Assembly: GCA_963578605.1 (NCBI GenBank)
Contig: CAUZEA010000145.1
Coordinates: 1 to 11,687 of the forward strand
Direction of reading: 5' to 3'
DNA length: 11,687 nucleotides
Source of the DNA: JAKVCB01 sp963578605
Lineage (GTDB): Bacteria; Planctomycetota; Planctomycetia; Pirellulales; Lacipirellulaceae
The notes under the pieces: model-generated
Seen by the model: only the letters and a program-made list of their open reading frames with translations
What the model was told of the DNA's origin: nothing
Database searches by the model: none
Position numbers and translations under genes: made by a program
Shown: positions 1-6,852 of the stretch, piece by piece
Layout of the letters: each line of letters opens with the position of its first letter
Position numbering within the stretch: position 1 is the stretch's first letter

Positions 1-108
1 GGCCGCGAATCGCCCCGGAATCACGTTCAGCGATATCAGGCCTGTCGTGTCGCCAGTATTGCGAAAGGTGTGTGGGATATTGCCGGGCCCCCACTGAACC
101 GGCGCATG
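1..108 (-). pseudogene. Cupin-domain fragment, 5'-truncated, runs off the left edge
   Basis: Read on the minus strand, 36 open codons end at the window edge and contain a cupin motif 2 signature: PGNIPHTFRNTGD followed by a hydrophobic strand and VIPGRF. Cupin motif 2 normally has the form P-x-G-x2-H-x3-N and closes a small beta-barrel that binds a metal. The frame is the same as that of the upstream oxidoreductase gene, whose TAA stop lies only ten codons before this segment. There is no ATG, GTG or TTG between that stop and the motif, and no room for motif 1 (the HxH...E strand pair). I infer a cupin gene that has lost its start and N-terminal half, or one frameshifted near its start. A leftward extension of the sequence would show how much of the C-terminus remains. 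Confidence 0.45.
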
Positions 109-138
109 GCGGCATCGGCTGACACAGCCTGAGCGTGA

Positions 139-1470
139 TTACACTCGGTTGCACAAATGCCACTGATCTCGGTACGCCTTTTCCATCGCCTGCCGAACGT
201 GTAGAGCTTCGGGGGCATGGTCCCGGTCCACATCGGTCCAGCGTACCAGCTGCCCGGCCGGAATGTCATGTCGGATCTTCACGTTATTGGCAAGTCCAAT
301 CGGCAGTGCACCGAGTGCCAGACTGTCGCGGGCGGGCATCAGTTTTCCCCACACGGTGTAGCCACCTTCGCCATCTAAGAATTCACCGGCTGTCAGGTTC
401 TGCTTTGCGGTGGCAACGACGTCACCACTGAAATCCACCGTACATCCGGTCGGCTCACCTCGAAGCGCTGCGGAAAGGATAGAGATGTTGAGTTCCAGGC
501 CGATCAAATGGTACGGTTTATAAGTCGCCGCATAACGCCCAGTGTCGTCGGTGACCAGGCCGTACTGCCGAAAGCAATCTGCTGCGTACGCAGAGGGCGC
601 CTCAAGAACGACGTAGACTCCCCATCGCAGATCGCGATACACGGGCTGACCGTCCCGCAGGAGCGATGAGACAACTTCCACCTGTCCCTTGTGGTGGAGC
701 TGTCCTCCATCCTCCGGGGGCCGCAGGACGTGAGGCAACTGATCGGTTCCACAAGGAGGAAAGGCCAGACCATTCGGAGCAGGGGTCAGTCCCGTGGCGT
801 TGGCAATCGCAGCCATCTCGATCGCCGACTTGGTCCCGTCGAGGAACGAGTTGAACATTTGCGAATTCATCCCTGCAGCTTCAGCCTGGGGTGCCGTCAG
901 CCCATAATGTTCCCAAACAGTATCGGGCGTTGAGTTGTGATAGGCGGGGAGATACTTGGTCCCTTTCCCCGCCGCCACCACCTCGAATCCGCAAGTTCGC
1001 GCCCAGTCGACCAACTCACACACGAGCGCCGGTTGGTCACCGTAGGCCATGGAATAAACAACGCCAGCAGCTTCGGCTTCCCGTGCGAGTGCCGGTCCGG
1101 CCAGCACGTCGGCCTCGACATTGACCATCACAAGGTGTTTCCCTGCGCCGACCGCCGCCCGCGCGTGAGTGACTCCAGCCAACGGATCTCCGGTCGCTTC
1201 GACTACCACGTCGACGTCATCGGCTACAATGAGCACAAGGCTGTCATCGGTGAATTGCGTGGCCGAGGTTCGCTGGGCCTCCCAGCCGACAATGCGGCAC
1301 GTGTTGCGAGCACGTTGAGGGTCCAGGTCTGCAATCCAGGTTACTTCGATTCCCACCGTCGTGGGCACCTGGGTCAGGAACATCGATCCAAATTTTCCGG
1401 CACCGATGAGACCAACACGCACGGGGCCTTGCTTATGTAAGCGTTTCTCTAAGAGTTGAGATAAACTCAT
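139..1470 (-). CDS. Homoserine-dehydrogenase-like NAD(P) oxidoreductase with C-terminal SAF domain
   Basis: This 443-residue cytoplasmic protein starts with a Rossmann fold: VGLIGAGKFG at about residues 19-28, an acidic residue ending the second strand (IAD, about 46-48), and VVEATGDP near 89-96. A homoserine-dehydrogenase-like middle follows (YGDQPAL near 143, FLDGTKSAIEM near 209-219). The last 100 residues have the look of an SAF domain (about 350-418, including MPARDSLALGALPIG and DIPAGQLVRW), a fold shared with sialate synthase, FlgA and altronate dehydratase. Such fused proteins are annotated as SAF-domain oxidoreductases; the substrate is generally a polar acid or sugar derivative but is not defined. 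An upstream TTG would add 12 unconserved-looking residues and overlap the preceding gene, so I use the ATG at 1470. The small membrane ORF ends 16 bases upstream on the same strand, suggesting cotranscription. A cupin remnant follows in the same frame. Confidence 0.85.
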   Translation of the reverse strand: MSLSQLLEKRLHKQGPVRVGLIGAGKFGSMFLTQVPTTVGIEVTWIADLDPQRARNTCRIVGWEAQRTSATQFTDDSLVLIVADDVDVVVEATGDPLAGVTHARAAVGAGKHLVMVNVEADVLAGPALAREAEAAGVVYSMAYGDQPALVCELVDWARTCGFEVVAAGKGTKYLPAYHNSTPDTVWEHYGLTAPQAEAAGMNSQMFNSFLDGTKSAIEMAAIANATGLTPAPNGLAFPPCGTDQLPHVLRPPEDGGQLHHKGQVEVVSSLLRDGQPVYRDLRWGVYVVLEAPSAYAADCFRQYGLVTDDTGRYAATYKPYHLIGLELNISILSAALRGEPTGCTVDFSGDVVATAKQNLTAGEFLDGEGGYTVWGKLMPARDSLALGALPIGLANNVKIRHDIPAGQLVRWTDVDRDHAPEALHVRQAMEKAYRDQWHLCNRV

Positions 1471-1486
1471 GAACGACTGTCTAGCA

Positions 1487-1663
1487 TCAGTACAACGGTT
1501 TGGCAAGTTGTCTCTTTTCTTTGTCTCCTGATCGCAGAGGCGGTAACTTTGTAGTTTCTATTCCTGTTCGTTGAGTAGCAGGAATGTAGCAGGGCCAAAA
1601 TCGGACCAGTCCTCCAACTGCCGCGAGTAGCGCACCTCCGATCCAGCCCCAGTTACCCGTCAT
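1487..1663 (-). CDS. Small single-pass membrane protein, hypothetical
   Basis: A 58-residue ORF starts at an ATG preceded by a strong ribosome-binding site (GGTGAGGAAATC just before ATG). Residues 4-22 form a glycine/alanine-rich hydrophobic segment (WGWIGGALLAAVGGL) compatible with one membrane span. A short polar tail rich in lysine and arginine follows, suggesting the C-terminus is cytoplasmic by the positive-inside rule. The frame can be extended upstream to ATG (1726) or TTG (1738), adding a second possible span, but neither start has a Shine-Dalgarno sequence. The stop is 16 bases before the SAF-oxidoreductase ATG, so the two could be an operon. A TTGACG hexamer (complement of 1712-1717) is upstream but lacks a good -10 partner. 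I recognise no family. Confidence 0.4.
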   Translation of the reverse strand: MTGNWGWIGGALLAAVGGLVRFWPCYIPATQRTGIETTKLPPLRSGDKEKRQLAKPLY

Positions 1664-1769
1664 GATTTCCTCACCACCACTTGTGAAGGCTATCAGGTAA
1701 AACACCCTCCACGTCAAAATGGCCATGCGACGTAGCAACGGTGACTTGGGTGATGGTACTTCGGTTGCA

Positions 1770-1797
1770 TTGCCAGGGTCGGATTTAATGCTACAAT
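1770..1797 (+). promoter_or_regulatory. Sigma70-like promoter for the dehydratase side
   Basis: TTGCCA at 1770-1775 and TACAAT at 1792-1797 are each five of six matches to the consensus hexamers and are separated by 16 bases. A transcript would begin near 1804, only a few bases before the ATG at 1806 and about 315 bases before the dehydratase start. The promoter therefore appears placed for a gene that used to occupy 1806-2113 and now probably serves the enolase-superfamily gene. Confidence 0.5.
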
Positions 1798-1805
1798 CTT
1801 CCCGA

Positions 1806-2113
1806 ATGTCGTATGCTTTGAAATCGGAAATTTATGCGACCTTACCTGGTGTCAGCGATCGGATAAAATCGCCCCTTAACCCACGGGAATCGGCTGCGAT
1901 TGAATGCCGGAGTGCCCGTGTCAGCCATTTGGGAATTAAAACTGTATCAGTGGTTGATGGCCGTGCTGCAAGGCCTCGGCGAACATCGACTATCCCATCT
2001 CGGCATTGAACCTGGTGGTGATGGAAAACTACTGCAGCCGAATTTCCAGCGACGCTGCCACGGCCGTGCTCAGGGACGATATCTACGAAACGCGTGAGAA
2101 GTCTCCAAGGTAG
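1806..2113 (+). pseudogene. Decayed gene remnant, possibly a GntR-type regulator
   Basis: No intact gene fills this stretch, yet pieces in different frames look protein-like. The first piece, from ATG 1806, reads MSYALKSEIYATL and then DRIKSPLNPRES, resembling the start of a GntR-family winged helix (a KSEIYATLRxRI-type helix). The last piece, in the frame 1958-2113, ends DAATAVLRDDIYETREK and a TAG stop, resembling the end of an FCD ligand-binding domain (the DAxxAxxxMRxHIxxxRE pattern). A middle piece (LKLYQWLMAVLQGLGEHR) lies in a third frame. A FadR-type regulator has about 230 residues, so most of the gene would be deleted as well as frameshifted. The family call is an inference from short matches; what is directly seen is the absence of one continuous frame behind a good promoter. 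Confidence 0.3.
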
Positions 2114-2119
2114 GTTGAC

Positions 2120-3295
2120 ATGAAGATTCAGTCCATCGAGGCAACGCCGGTTACGATTGCATTTACCGAACCGGAGTACTGGTCCCAGGGCAGGCGCGAG
2201 GGCGTTACGGCCATCGTGGTGCAGATCACCACCGACGACGGTGCAGTCGGTATCGGCGAATCAGTGCCTGCGCCGTCGCCGCAGGTCACATTGGCAGTGA
2301 TCGACAGCGTCCGGTCAATCCTGGTCGGACAAGATCCACGACGGGTCAATCATCTCTGGCTGGACATGCAAAGCCTCGGCGGCTACGTAAGTTTTCCGTA
2401 TTTGGGCAACGCAGCACTGGCTGGCATTGAAATGGCGTGCTGGGACATTGTCGGCAAGTCGTTGGGCGTTGCGGTGCATGGCCTGTTTGGCGGGGCGATC
2501 CGCAAGCATATTGAGATCATGGGTTTTGTGCAGCACACCACGCCAGACCGCATCGAAGCCGATGCGCGACGTATGGCGTCGCAGGGTTACAGGACCCTTT
2601 ACACGAAGGTCGGCATGGGCATGCATCGCGACCTGGAAGCGATTGAAGCGCTGCGCCGCGGCGGGGGTGATCAGGTGGAGATCCGCTGCGATCCTAACGA
2701 GTCGTGGACGCCCGGGCATGCAATACGCATGGCGCACGCGATGGCGCACCTGCGTGTGCAATACATCGAACAGCCGCTACGGATGCGTGCGATCAGTGAG
2801 TTGGCGGCGCTTCGCAAACGCAGCCCGGTGCCCATCGCCGCCAACCAGTCCAGTTGGCTTAACTGGGATATTTTGGACATCCTGCGGGCCGAGGCAGCCG
2901 ACGTGATCATGACCGACCCGTGGCAGGCTGGTGGGATTGGAAATTTCCATCGTGCTGCGACCATGTGTGAGACTGCGGGATTGCCGCTGGTTTATCACAG
3001 TTTTGCACCGCTTTCGATCGCCACGCGGGCTGCGGCACAGGTGTTGGCTGTCAGCCCTGCGTGTATGTATGCGCACCAGACGTACAATCACATGATGGCG
3101 GACGACGTGGTCAAGGAGCCGGTCAAAATCGACGACGGTCGTATCGCGGTCGACGATCGTCCCGGACTGGGCGTGGAACTCGATCCGGACAAGCTTGACA
3201 AGTACCATCAAGCATATTTGCAAGAAGGCTATAACAGCGCCTACGATAACCCGGATCCGTCTGGAAGTACCACGTTTTTTGTTCCCAATCAGTGA
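2120..3295 (+). CDS. Enolase-superfamily (mandelate racemase/muconate lactonizing enzyme) dehydratase or racemase
   Basis: This 391-residue protein has the N-terminal capping domain (about 1-125) and a modified TIM barrel (about 130-365) of the mandelate racemase subgroup, matching family length. These enzymes abstract the proton alpha to a carboxylate using Mg2+ and acid/base residues. Visible elements: Y161-T-K163 where the family usually has KxK; metal ligands D191 (RCDPNESW) and E217 (YIEQP); the third-ligand strand as A241-N242-Q243-S244 instead of the usual D-E-S; and a likely Asp-His dyad, D266 (TDPWQAGG) and H293 (VYHSFAP). Only one of the two KxK lysines is present, which would restrict the reaction to one face or to dehydration. 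The ATG follows an AAGGTAGG site by a few bases and a TAG stop in the same frame, fixing the start. The deacylase gene follows after 52 bases. The substrate is unknown; acid-sugar or hydroxy-acid dehydration is the likely role. Confidence 0.85.
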   Translation: MKIQSIEATPVTIAFTEPEYWSQGRREGVTAIVVQITTDDGAVGIGESVPAPSPQVTLAVIDSVRSILVGQDPRRVNHLWLDMQSLGGYVSFPYLGNAALAGIEMACWDIVGKSLGVAVHGLFGGAIRKHIEIMGFVQHTTPDRIEADARRMASQGYRTLYTKVGMGMHRDLEAIEALRRGGGDQVEIRCDPNESWTPGHAIRMAHAMAHLRVQYIEQPLRMRAISELAALRKRSPVPIAANQSSWLNWDILDILRAEAADVIMTDPWQAGGIGNFHRAATMCETAGLPLVYHSFAPLSIATRAAAQVLAVSPACMYAHQTYNHMMADDVVKEPVKIDDGRIAVDDRPGLGVELDPDKLDKYHQAYLQEGYNSAYDNPDPSGSTTFFVPNQ

Positions 3296-3308
3296 CTCGA
3301 CACCTATT

Positions 3309-3343
3309 CATAAGGTGACTTAACTCCATAAGGTGACTTAACT
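3309..3343 (+). repeat. 18-bp tandem duplication carrying a duplicated ribosome-binding site
   Basis: The 17-mer cataaggtgacttaact occurs exactly twice, at 3309-3325 and 3327-3343, with one base between the copies. Each copy holds AAGGTGA, a Shine-Dalgarno-like sequence. The second copy lies about 11 bases before the ATG of the deacylase gene; the first is one period further upstream. The duplication fills most of the gap between the dehydratase and deacylase genes. Confidence 0.8.
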
Positions 3344-3347
3344 AGCT

Positions 3348-4277
3348 ATGAGTGAACCGATCAAGCTGGTGACCCGAACGCTCACGGGAACCGGCGACGG
3401 ACCGCACCTGCTGATTCTAGGCGGAGTTCACGGTGATGAGTTTGAATCGATGGCAGCGATTCAGCGGTTGATCCGTGAAGTGGACACGGGTGAGCTGTGC
3501 GGACAGGTCACCGTGGTGCCCGTCGTCAATGAAGCAGCTTATTGGCGAGGCCAACGGTGTGCCGAGGACGGGCTGGACCTGGCACGGACATGTCCCGGCA
3601 GGCCAGATGGTTCCGTCACAGAGCGTGTTGCGGTTGCGGTCAGTGAAATGATCCGCTCGGTCGACTATTTGATCGATCTACACAGCGGGGGGCTGGTGAT
3701 GCGGATGGGTCCCATGGCGGGTTACACGTTGCATCCCGATCCGACTGTGCTGGACACACAACGGCGTATGTGCCGGGCGTTCAACATGCCGTTGATTTGG
3801 GGTACAACGCCGAGCCTCGATGGCCGCACGCTCTCAATAGCGCGCGACGCCAACGTACCCGCTATTTACGCCGAATGGCTGGGTGCCGGTGAATGTGATC
3901 CGGCCGGTGTGAAGGCTTACTTTGAAGGTTGTCTCAATGTCATGGGCGAGTTGGAGATGATCAACCGACCAGCTCCGGCCAGCATGGTCGAGTTTCTTGT
4001 TGAAGATGACCGCACTGGAAGTGGTCACGTGCAGCTTAACTATCCGGCACCCTTCCGTGGTTTCTTCGAGCCTGCGGTGAAGTTGCGCCAGGTTGTCGAA
4101 GTGGGCCAGTCGCTTGGCCAGGTGTGCGATCACCTGGGTGACCGGTGCGAAACGATGACCTCAAAAGAGCATGGCGTCGTGATGTGTTTGCGCACGTTTA
4201 GCCGCGTTCTGGAAGGCGATAGCGTGGCGGCGATCATGGAATTATCACCAGGTCAGGATCCAAATCCGGATAACTGA
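3348..4277 (+). CDS. AstE/AspA-family zinc deacylase (succinylglutamate desuccinylase/aspartoacylase fold)
   Basis: This 309-residue protein belongs to the M14-like aspartoacylase/succinylglutamate desuccinylase family, zinc enzymes that cleave N-acyl amides of small amino acids. Zinc ligands are visible as H28 and E31 in GGVHGDEFES and H112 in IDLHSGG. The likely catalytic glutamate is E176 in PAIYAEWLG. The C-terminal third (about 215-300) has the expected beta-rich capping domain with GQSLGQVCDHLGD and a final GD-V-AAI strand. The substrate-binding motif normally written DLNR reads D77-L-A-R80 followed by TCPG, so the asparagine is replaced while the arginine is kept. The length and both domains are complete. 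It lies 52 bases downstream of the dehydratase on the same strand, so cotranscription is likely and the pair may act on one N-acylated or amide-containing compound. DoeB-like deacetylases of ectoine breakdown belong to the same family, but I cannot assign the substrate. Confidence 0.85.
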   Translation: MSEPIKLVTRTLTGTGDGPHLLILGGVHGDEFESMAAIQRLIREVDTGELCGQVTVVPVVNEAAYWRGQRCAEDGLDLARTCPGRPDGSVTERVAVAVSEMIRSVDYLIDLHSGGLVMRMGPMAGYTLHPDPTVLDTQRRMCRAFNMPLIWGTTPSLDGRTLSIARDANVPAIYAEWLGAGECDPAGVKAYFEGCLNVMGELEMINRPAPASMVEFLVEDDRTGSGHVQLNYPAPFRGFFEPAVKLRQVVEVGQSLGQVCDHLGDRCETMTSKEHGVVMCLRTFSRVLEGDSVAAIMELSPGQDPNPDN

Positions 4278-4315
4278 GTTACCTCATCTGTAAGACTTGA
4301 TCCGCGTTGTCAACC

Positions 4316-4390
4316 TTAGAAGTTCGGTTGCGGTGAGCTCAAATTAACAAAGGTGCCGAAGTTCAGATTGGCGTATTGCACACCTGGCAT
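4316..4390 (-). CDS. Possible 24-residue small ORF after the dehydrogenase
   Basis: An ATG on the minus strand begins a short frame reading MPGVQYANLNFGTFVNLS and ending six codons later at TAA. The Shine-Dalgarno-like AGGAAGG overlaps the TAG stop of the dehydrogenase gene and lies eight bases before the ATG, so translational coupling is conceivable. The peptide resembles nothing I can name. It occupies most of the 126-base gap between two convergent genes, where I see no clear terminator; the best stem is a weak CAACC/GGTTG pair at 4311-4330. Chance is a real alternative for an ORF this short. Confidence 0.18.
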   Translation of the reverse strand: MPGVQYANLNFGTFVNLSSPQPNF

Positions 4391-4403
4391 TCCGCGGGCC
4401 TTC

Positions 4404-5426
4404 CTAGGGGTAGATTACCATCTTGATTTCCTGTAGTTCGCCCTTCGCAAGCTTGGTTATCACTTCGGGCGTCTCTTCGAGACTGCACGAGTTCGTGATC
4501 AGATGGTCGAGCATGATCTGCTTGCTGTTGATGAGCTCGACGGCGTTGGCGAAGTCGTCCCGCGTAAAAGCGTACGAGCCCCGGATGATCGTTTCGTTGC
4601 TCGTCACCCCCTGGAGGGGCAGCGTGAACTCTTGACCGAGGTTGCCGATGATCACCAGGGTGGCTCCCGCCCCGCAGAGATCGTAGGCCGCGCGTACGGT
4701 TTCACCGGTACCGACAGCTTCAAACGCGCCACGGACACCTTTGCCTTCGGTGGCATCGCGGATGACCTGCACCGCGTCCTGCTTGCCGACTTGAATCGTT
4801 TCTGCACCGACTTTCCGGACCACCTCAAGTTTTTCCGCGAGGGGATCGATCGCGAACACATGCTTGACACCACGGTGTTTCAGGGCGGTTACTACTCCAA
4901 TGCCGATCATGCCTGCGCCGACCACCGCAAGAGTGTCGTTGGGATCGGGATCCATGTGACCGATCGCGTGCATGCCAACGGCGATGGGCTCGGCGAGCAA
5001 GCCGACCGCAGCTGACACTCCTTCAGCGAGTTTGAAGAGACCGGTCGCCGGAAAGGTGAAGTACTCTGCCATCGCGCCCCACTCGCCGGAGTTGACGCCA
5101 ATTATGCGTTTTTCCGGGCAGATCTGTTCCCGTCCTTCAAGGCAGTACGTACACTTTCCGCAGGAAACAAGGTTGTAGACAGCGACAACATCACCTTCGT
5201 CAAGGGAATCGACTCCATCGCCGAGTTCCTCCACGCGTCCGGCGATTTCGTGTCCCATAATCATACCCGGTTTTCGGCGGCCGCTTTCGCCAGTGAAACC
5301 GTGGACGTCGCTGCCACAGATGCCGACTGCCTCGGATTTGAGTAAGACGTCTCCCGGTCCGGGCGACGGTTTCGGAAGATCGACCATCGTCATCTTCCAC
5401 GGTCCGTCGTAGCGTACGGCTTTCAC
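4404..5426 (-). CDS. Zinc-dependent medium-chain alcohol/polyol dehydrogenase
   Basis: This 340-residue protein belongs to the zinc-containing medium-chain dehydrogenase family (threonine and sorbitol dehydrogenase-like), which oxidises secondary alcohols or polyols with NAD(P). Counting from the chosen start, catalytic zinc residues are C37 (GICGSDVHG), H59-E60 (GHEIAGRV) and E146 (AEPIAVG). Structural zinc cysteines are C89, C92, C95 and C103. The nucleotide fold shows VGAGMIG (about 169-175) and D194 at the end of the second strand, which favours NAD. I use the GTG at 5426 rather than the TTG at 5441: a GGAG site sits nine bases before the GTG, nothing resembling one precedes the TTG, and MKAVRYDG is the usual family start. 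The gene converges on the deacylase and may supply an oxidation step in the same catabolic route, though it has its own transcription unit. Confidence 0.88.
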   Translation of the reverse strand: MKAVRYDGPWKMTMVDLPKPSPGPGDVLLKSEAVGICGSDVHGFTGESGRRKPGMIMGHEIAGRVEELGDGVDSLDEGDVVAVYNLVSCGKCTYCLEGREQICPEKRIIGVNSGEWGAMAEYFTFPATGLFKLAEGVSAAVGLLAEPIAVGMHAIGHMDPDPNDTLAVVGAGMIGIGVVTALKHRGVKHVFAIDPLAEKLEVVRKVGAETIQVGKQDAVQVIRDATEGKGVRGAFEAVGTGETVRAAYDLCGAGATLVIIGNLGQEFTLPLQGVTSNETIIRGSYAFTRDDFANAVELINSKQIMLDHLITNSCSLEETPEVITKLAKGELQEIKMVIYP

Positions 5427-5628
5427 GGCAAGTGTCTCCAAATGATAAAAATGATCAATCTCTTGGGGGTATCCGTAACACGGCAGAAGTTAGCGTAGCT
5501 GCAGACGGCACCCGCGTCGATTACTTCGACATGGGTGCCTTGCGCTGCCGTGGGTCACCCGACTTGGTGGGACACGTACCCGGCCATGTGTCAGCCTCTT
5601 GAATCCTACTGCTGGTCCCGTCACGTCG

Positions 5629-6546
5629 TTACTGCGCCTTGTCGGTTGGCCCTGTATCGAGTGGCCAGAGTTCCCAGAGACGGACAAAGATTTCGGCTTC
5701 CTCAGTTTGAATGGTAATCTTACCCGAACTTGGATTTATGTCAGTTCCCTCGTTCACCAACACTCCATTGACGAGAATCTGGACGTCGCTCCCGTTGCAA
5801 ATCACTTCCATGCGGGTCCAGCCGTCACTTGGGTCCGGGATATCGTTAGCACCGCAAAACCCCAGCACGTCTTGCCAGTCTGGATCTCGCCCGTACCAGT
5901 TGATCCGACCTCCGTGGAAAGTTTGTTTCTCGCCACTTTTTTCCCAGACGGTTTCTCCGTCGCGGTCGGTGGTTACTTCGGCCGTCAAAGTGATCGGTAT
6001 CGATTTGCCTTCCTTATCGACGCCACCTACGACGATGAAGTCCCCCATGCCCCCCTCGATGATCTGGGATTCGATCGACGTTAACCATTTGTTCGAAAAG
6101 CTGCCGTCCGGACCATTGCAGTGCACCAGAATTCCACTGTCGCGGGCACGCTGCTTGCGTCCTCCCCAGGTTCGTTGGCCCCACTTGAACTCACAAACCA
6201 GATGGTAGTTCTGGTATGTCTGCCGAGTGGTCACACCACCGTAGCCATCCCCTGAAATTACCAGGAGCCCATCGCGGACGGTGAAGACTTGACGAGGGTC
6301 TTCGTACTTGGTGTCTTCCAGATAGGTGTAGAGGCCGTCGAGGTCTTTTCCGTTGAATAACTGGATAACGCCGTTCTTGGGAGTGATCGGCGCCGTCTTC
6401 TCACTTGATTGTGCATAGGCATGAGCGGCAAGAGTGCAGAGCCACATGGGTGGCAATAAGGCGATGGTCAGCCAAACCGGACGTAACCGGGTCAAGCATC
6501 TTTGCTCCAGGCTTATGGTTGGACGAAGAATCGTGTTGTATTGCAT
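5629..6546 (-). CDS. Secreted DUF1080 (3-keto-disaccharide hydrolase-type) protein
   Basis: The protein of 305 residues begins with a signal peptide: arginine-containing n-region, hydrophobic VWLTIALLPPMWLCTLAA (about 24-41), and cleavage probably after AYA at 45. The rest is one DUF1080 domain with a laminin-G-like beta-sandwich. It opens with IQLFNGKDLDGLYTY (about 61-75), has DSGILVHCNG near 135-144 and closes with WTRMEVICNG and a VQILVNGVLV strand near 255-276. This family, abundant in Planctomycetota, Verrucomicrobia and Bacteroidetes, includes enzymes hydrolysing 3-keto-glycosides, so periplasmic or surface glycan processing is likely. An upstream TTG extends the frame by 75 residues, but those residues are low-quality and would bury the signal peptide, so I chose the ATG at 6546. 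Its ribosome-binding site is weak (GGGGC nine bases upstream). No adjacent Gfo/Idh/MocA oxidase gene, its usual partner, is visible nearby. Confidence 0.85.
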   Translation of the reverse strand: MQYNTILRPTISLEQRCLTRLRPVWLTIALLPPMWLCTLAAHAYAQSSEKTAPITPKNGVIQLFNGKDLDGLYTYLEDTKYEDPRQVFTVRDGLLVISGDGYGGVTTRQTYQNYHLVCEFKWGQRTWGGRKQRARDSGILVHCNGPDGSFSNKWLTSIESQIIEGGMGDFIVVGGVDKEGKSIPITLTAEVTTDRDGETVWEKSGEKQTFHGGRINWYGRDPDWQDVLGFCGANDIPDPSDGWTRMEVICNGSDVQILVNGVLVNEGTDINPSSGKITIQTEEAEIFVRLWELWPLDTGPTDKAQ

Positions 6547-6852
6547 GTGTAGCCCCGTGGGTTGGTCGTGACGATTTTGGAGCAATCTGAAAAATGTGGT
6601 ATCGTTTTTTGGAAACCACCTTACTGCCTTGGGGCGGCCATGTCGGGCTTGGGGCGGCCATGTCGGAGATTCGGTACAAAGATGGGGTAACGGCCCAGCA
6701 ACAAACGGATCCCTTGAGCAAATGTAACCAATTTCGCCTCGGCTTGCGACCGAACAGAAACGCCCGGCCAACTGGGGCAGAAAGATCGCACCCCGAGAGA
6801 CCGTCGTTGGGATGTCTCAGGAGCAGGAGAATCCGTCGCGGTCGAGAGCTAA
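6547..6852. other. Intergenic region upstream of the DUF1080 gene
   Basis: No convincing gene is seen here. The region holds the presumptive promoter area of the DUF1080 gene, a GTGGT...ACCAC inverted repeat at 6597-6620 with a 14-base loop, and the 20-bp tandem repeat listed separately. I found no good -35/-10 pair. Open frames crossing it on the plus strand have no ribosome-binding site and arginine-rich, non-coding-like composition. Confidence 0.5.
6628..6666 (-). repeat. 20-bp tandem repeat upstream of the DUF1080 gene
   Basis: The 19-mer cttggggcggccatgtcgg is present exactly twice (6628-6646 and 6648-6666), a 20-base period that is close to two helical turns. It ends about 80 bases before the DUF1080 ATG. 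Two copies on the same helix face are what a cooperative regulator site would look like, but a simple replication-slippage duplication is equally possible. Confidence 0.8.

Noticed and set aside
937..1440. 167-codon plus-strand frame opposite the SAF oxidoreductase
   Set aside because: Shadow frame; composition rich in His and Arg with no motif.
1958..2113. Resemblance of LNLVVMENY to the N-terminal motif of serine hydroxymethyltransferase (LNLIxSENY)
   Set aside because: The match is only a few residues and no further SHMT motif follows; the end of the segment fits an FCD-domain tail better.
5711..6208. 165-codon plus-strand frame and a shorter one overlapping the DUF1080 gene
   Set aside because: Antisense shadow of a well-supported secreted protein; no start signal and no domain.
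6547..6771. 75-residue N-terminal extension of the DUF1080 protein from a TTG
   Set aside because: It would place a signal peptide in the middle of the protein and consists of low-quality sequence that spans the tandem repeat.
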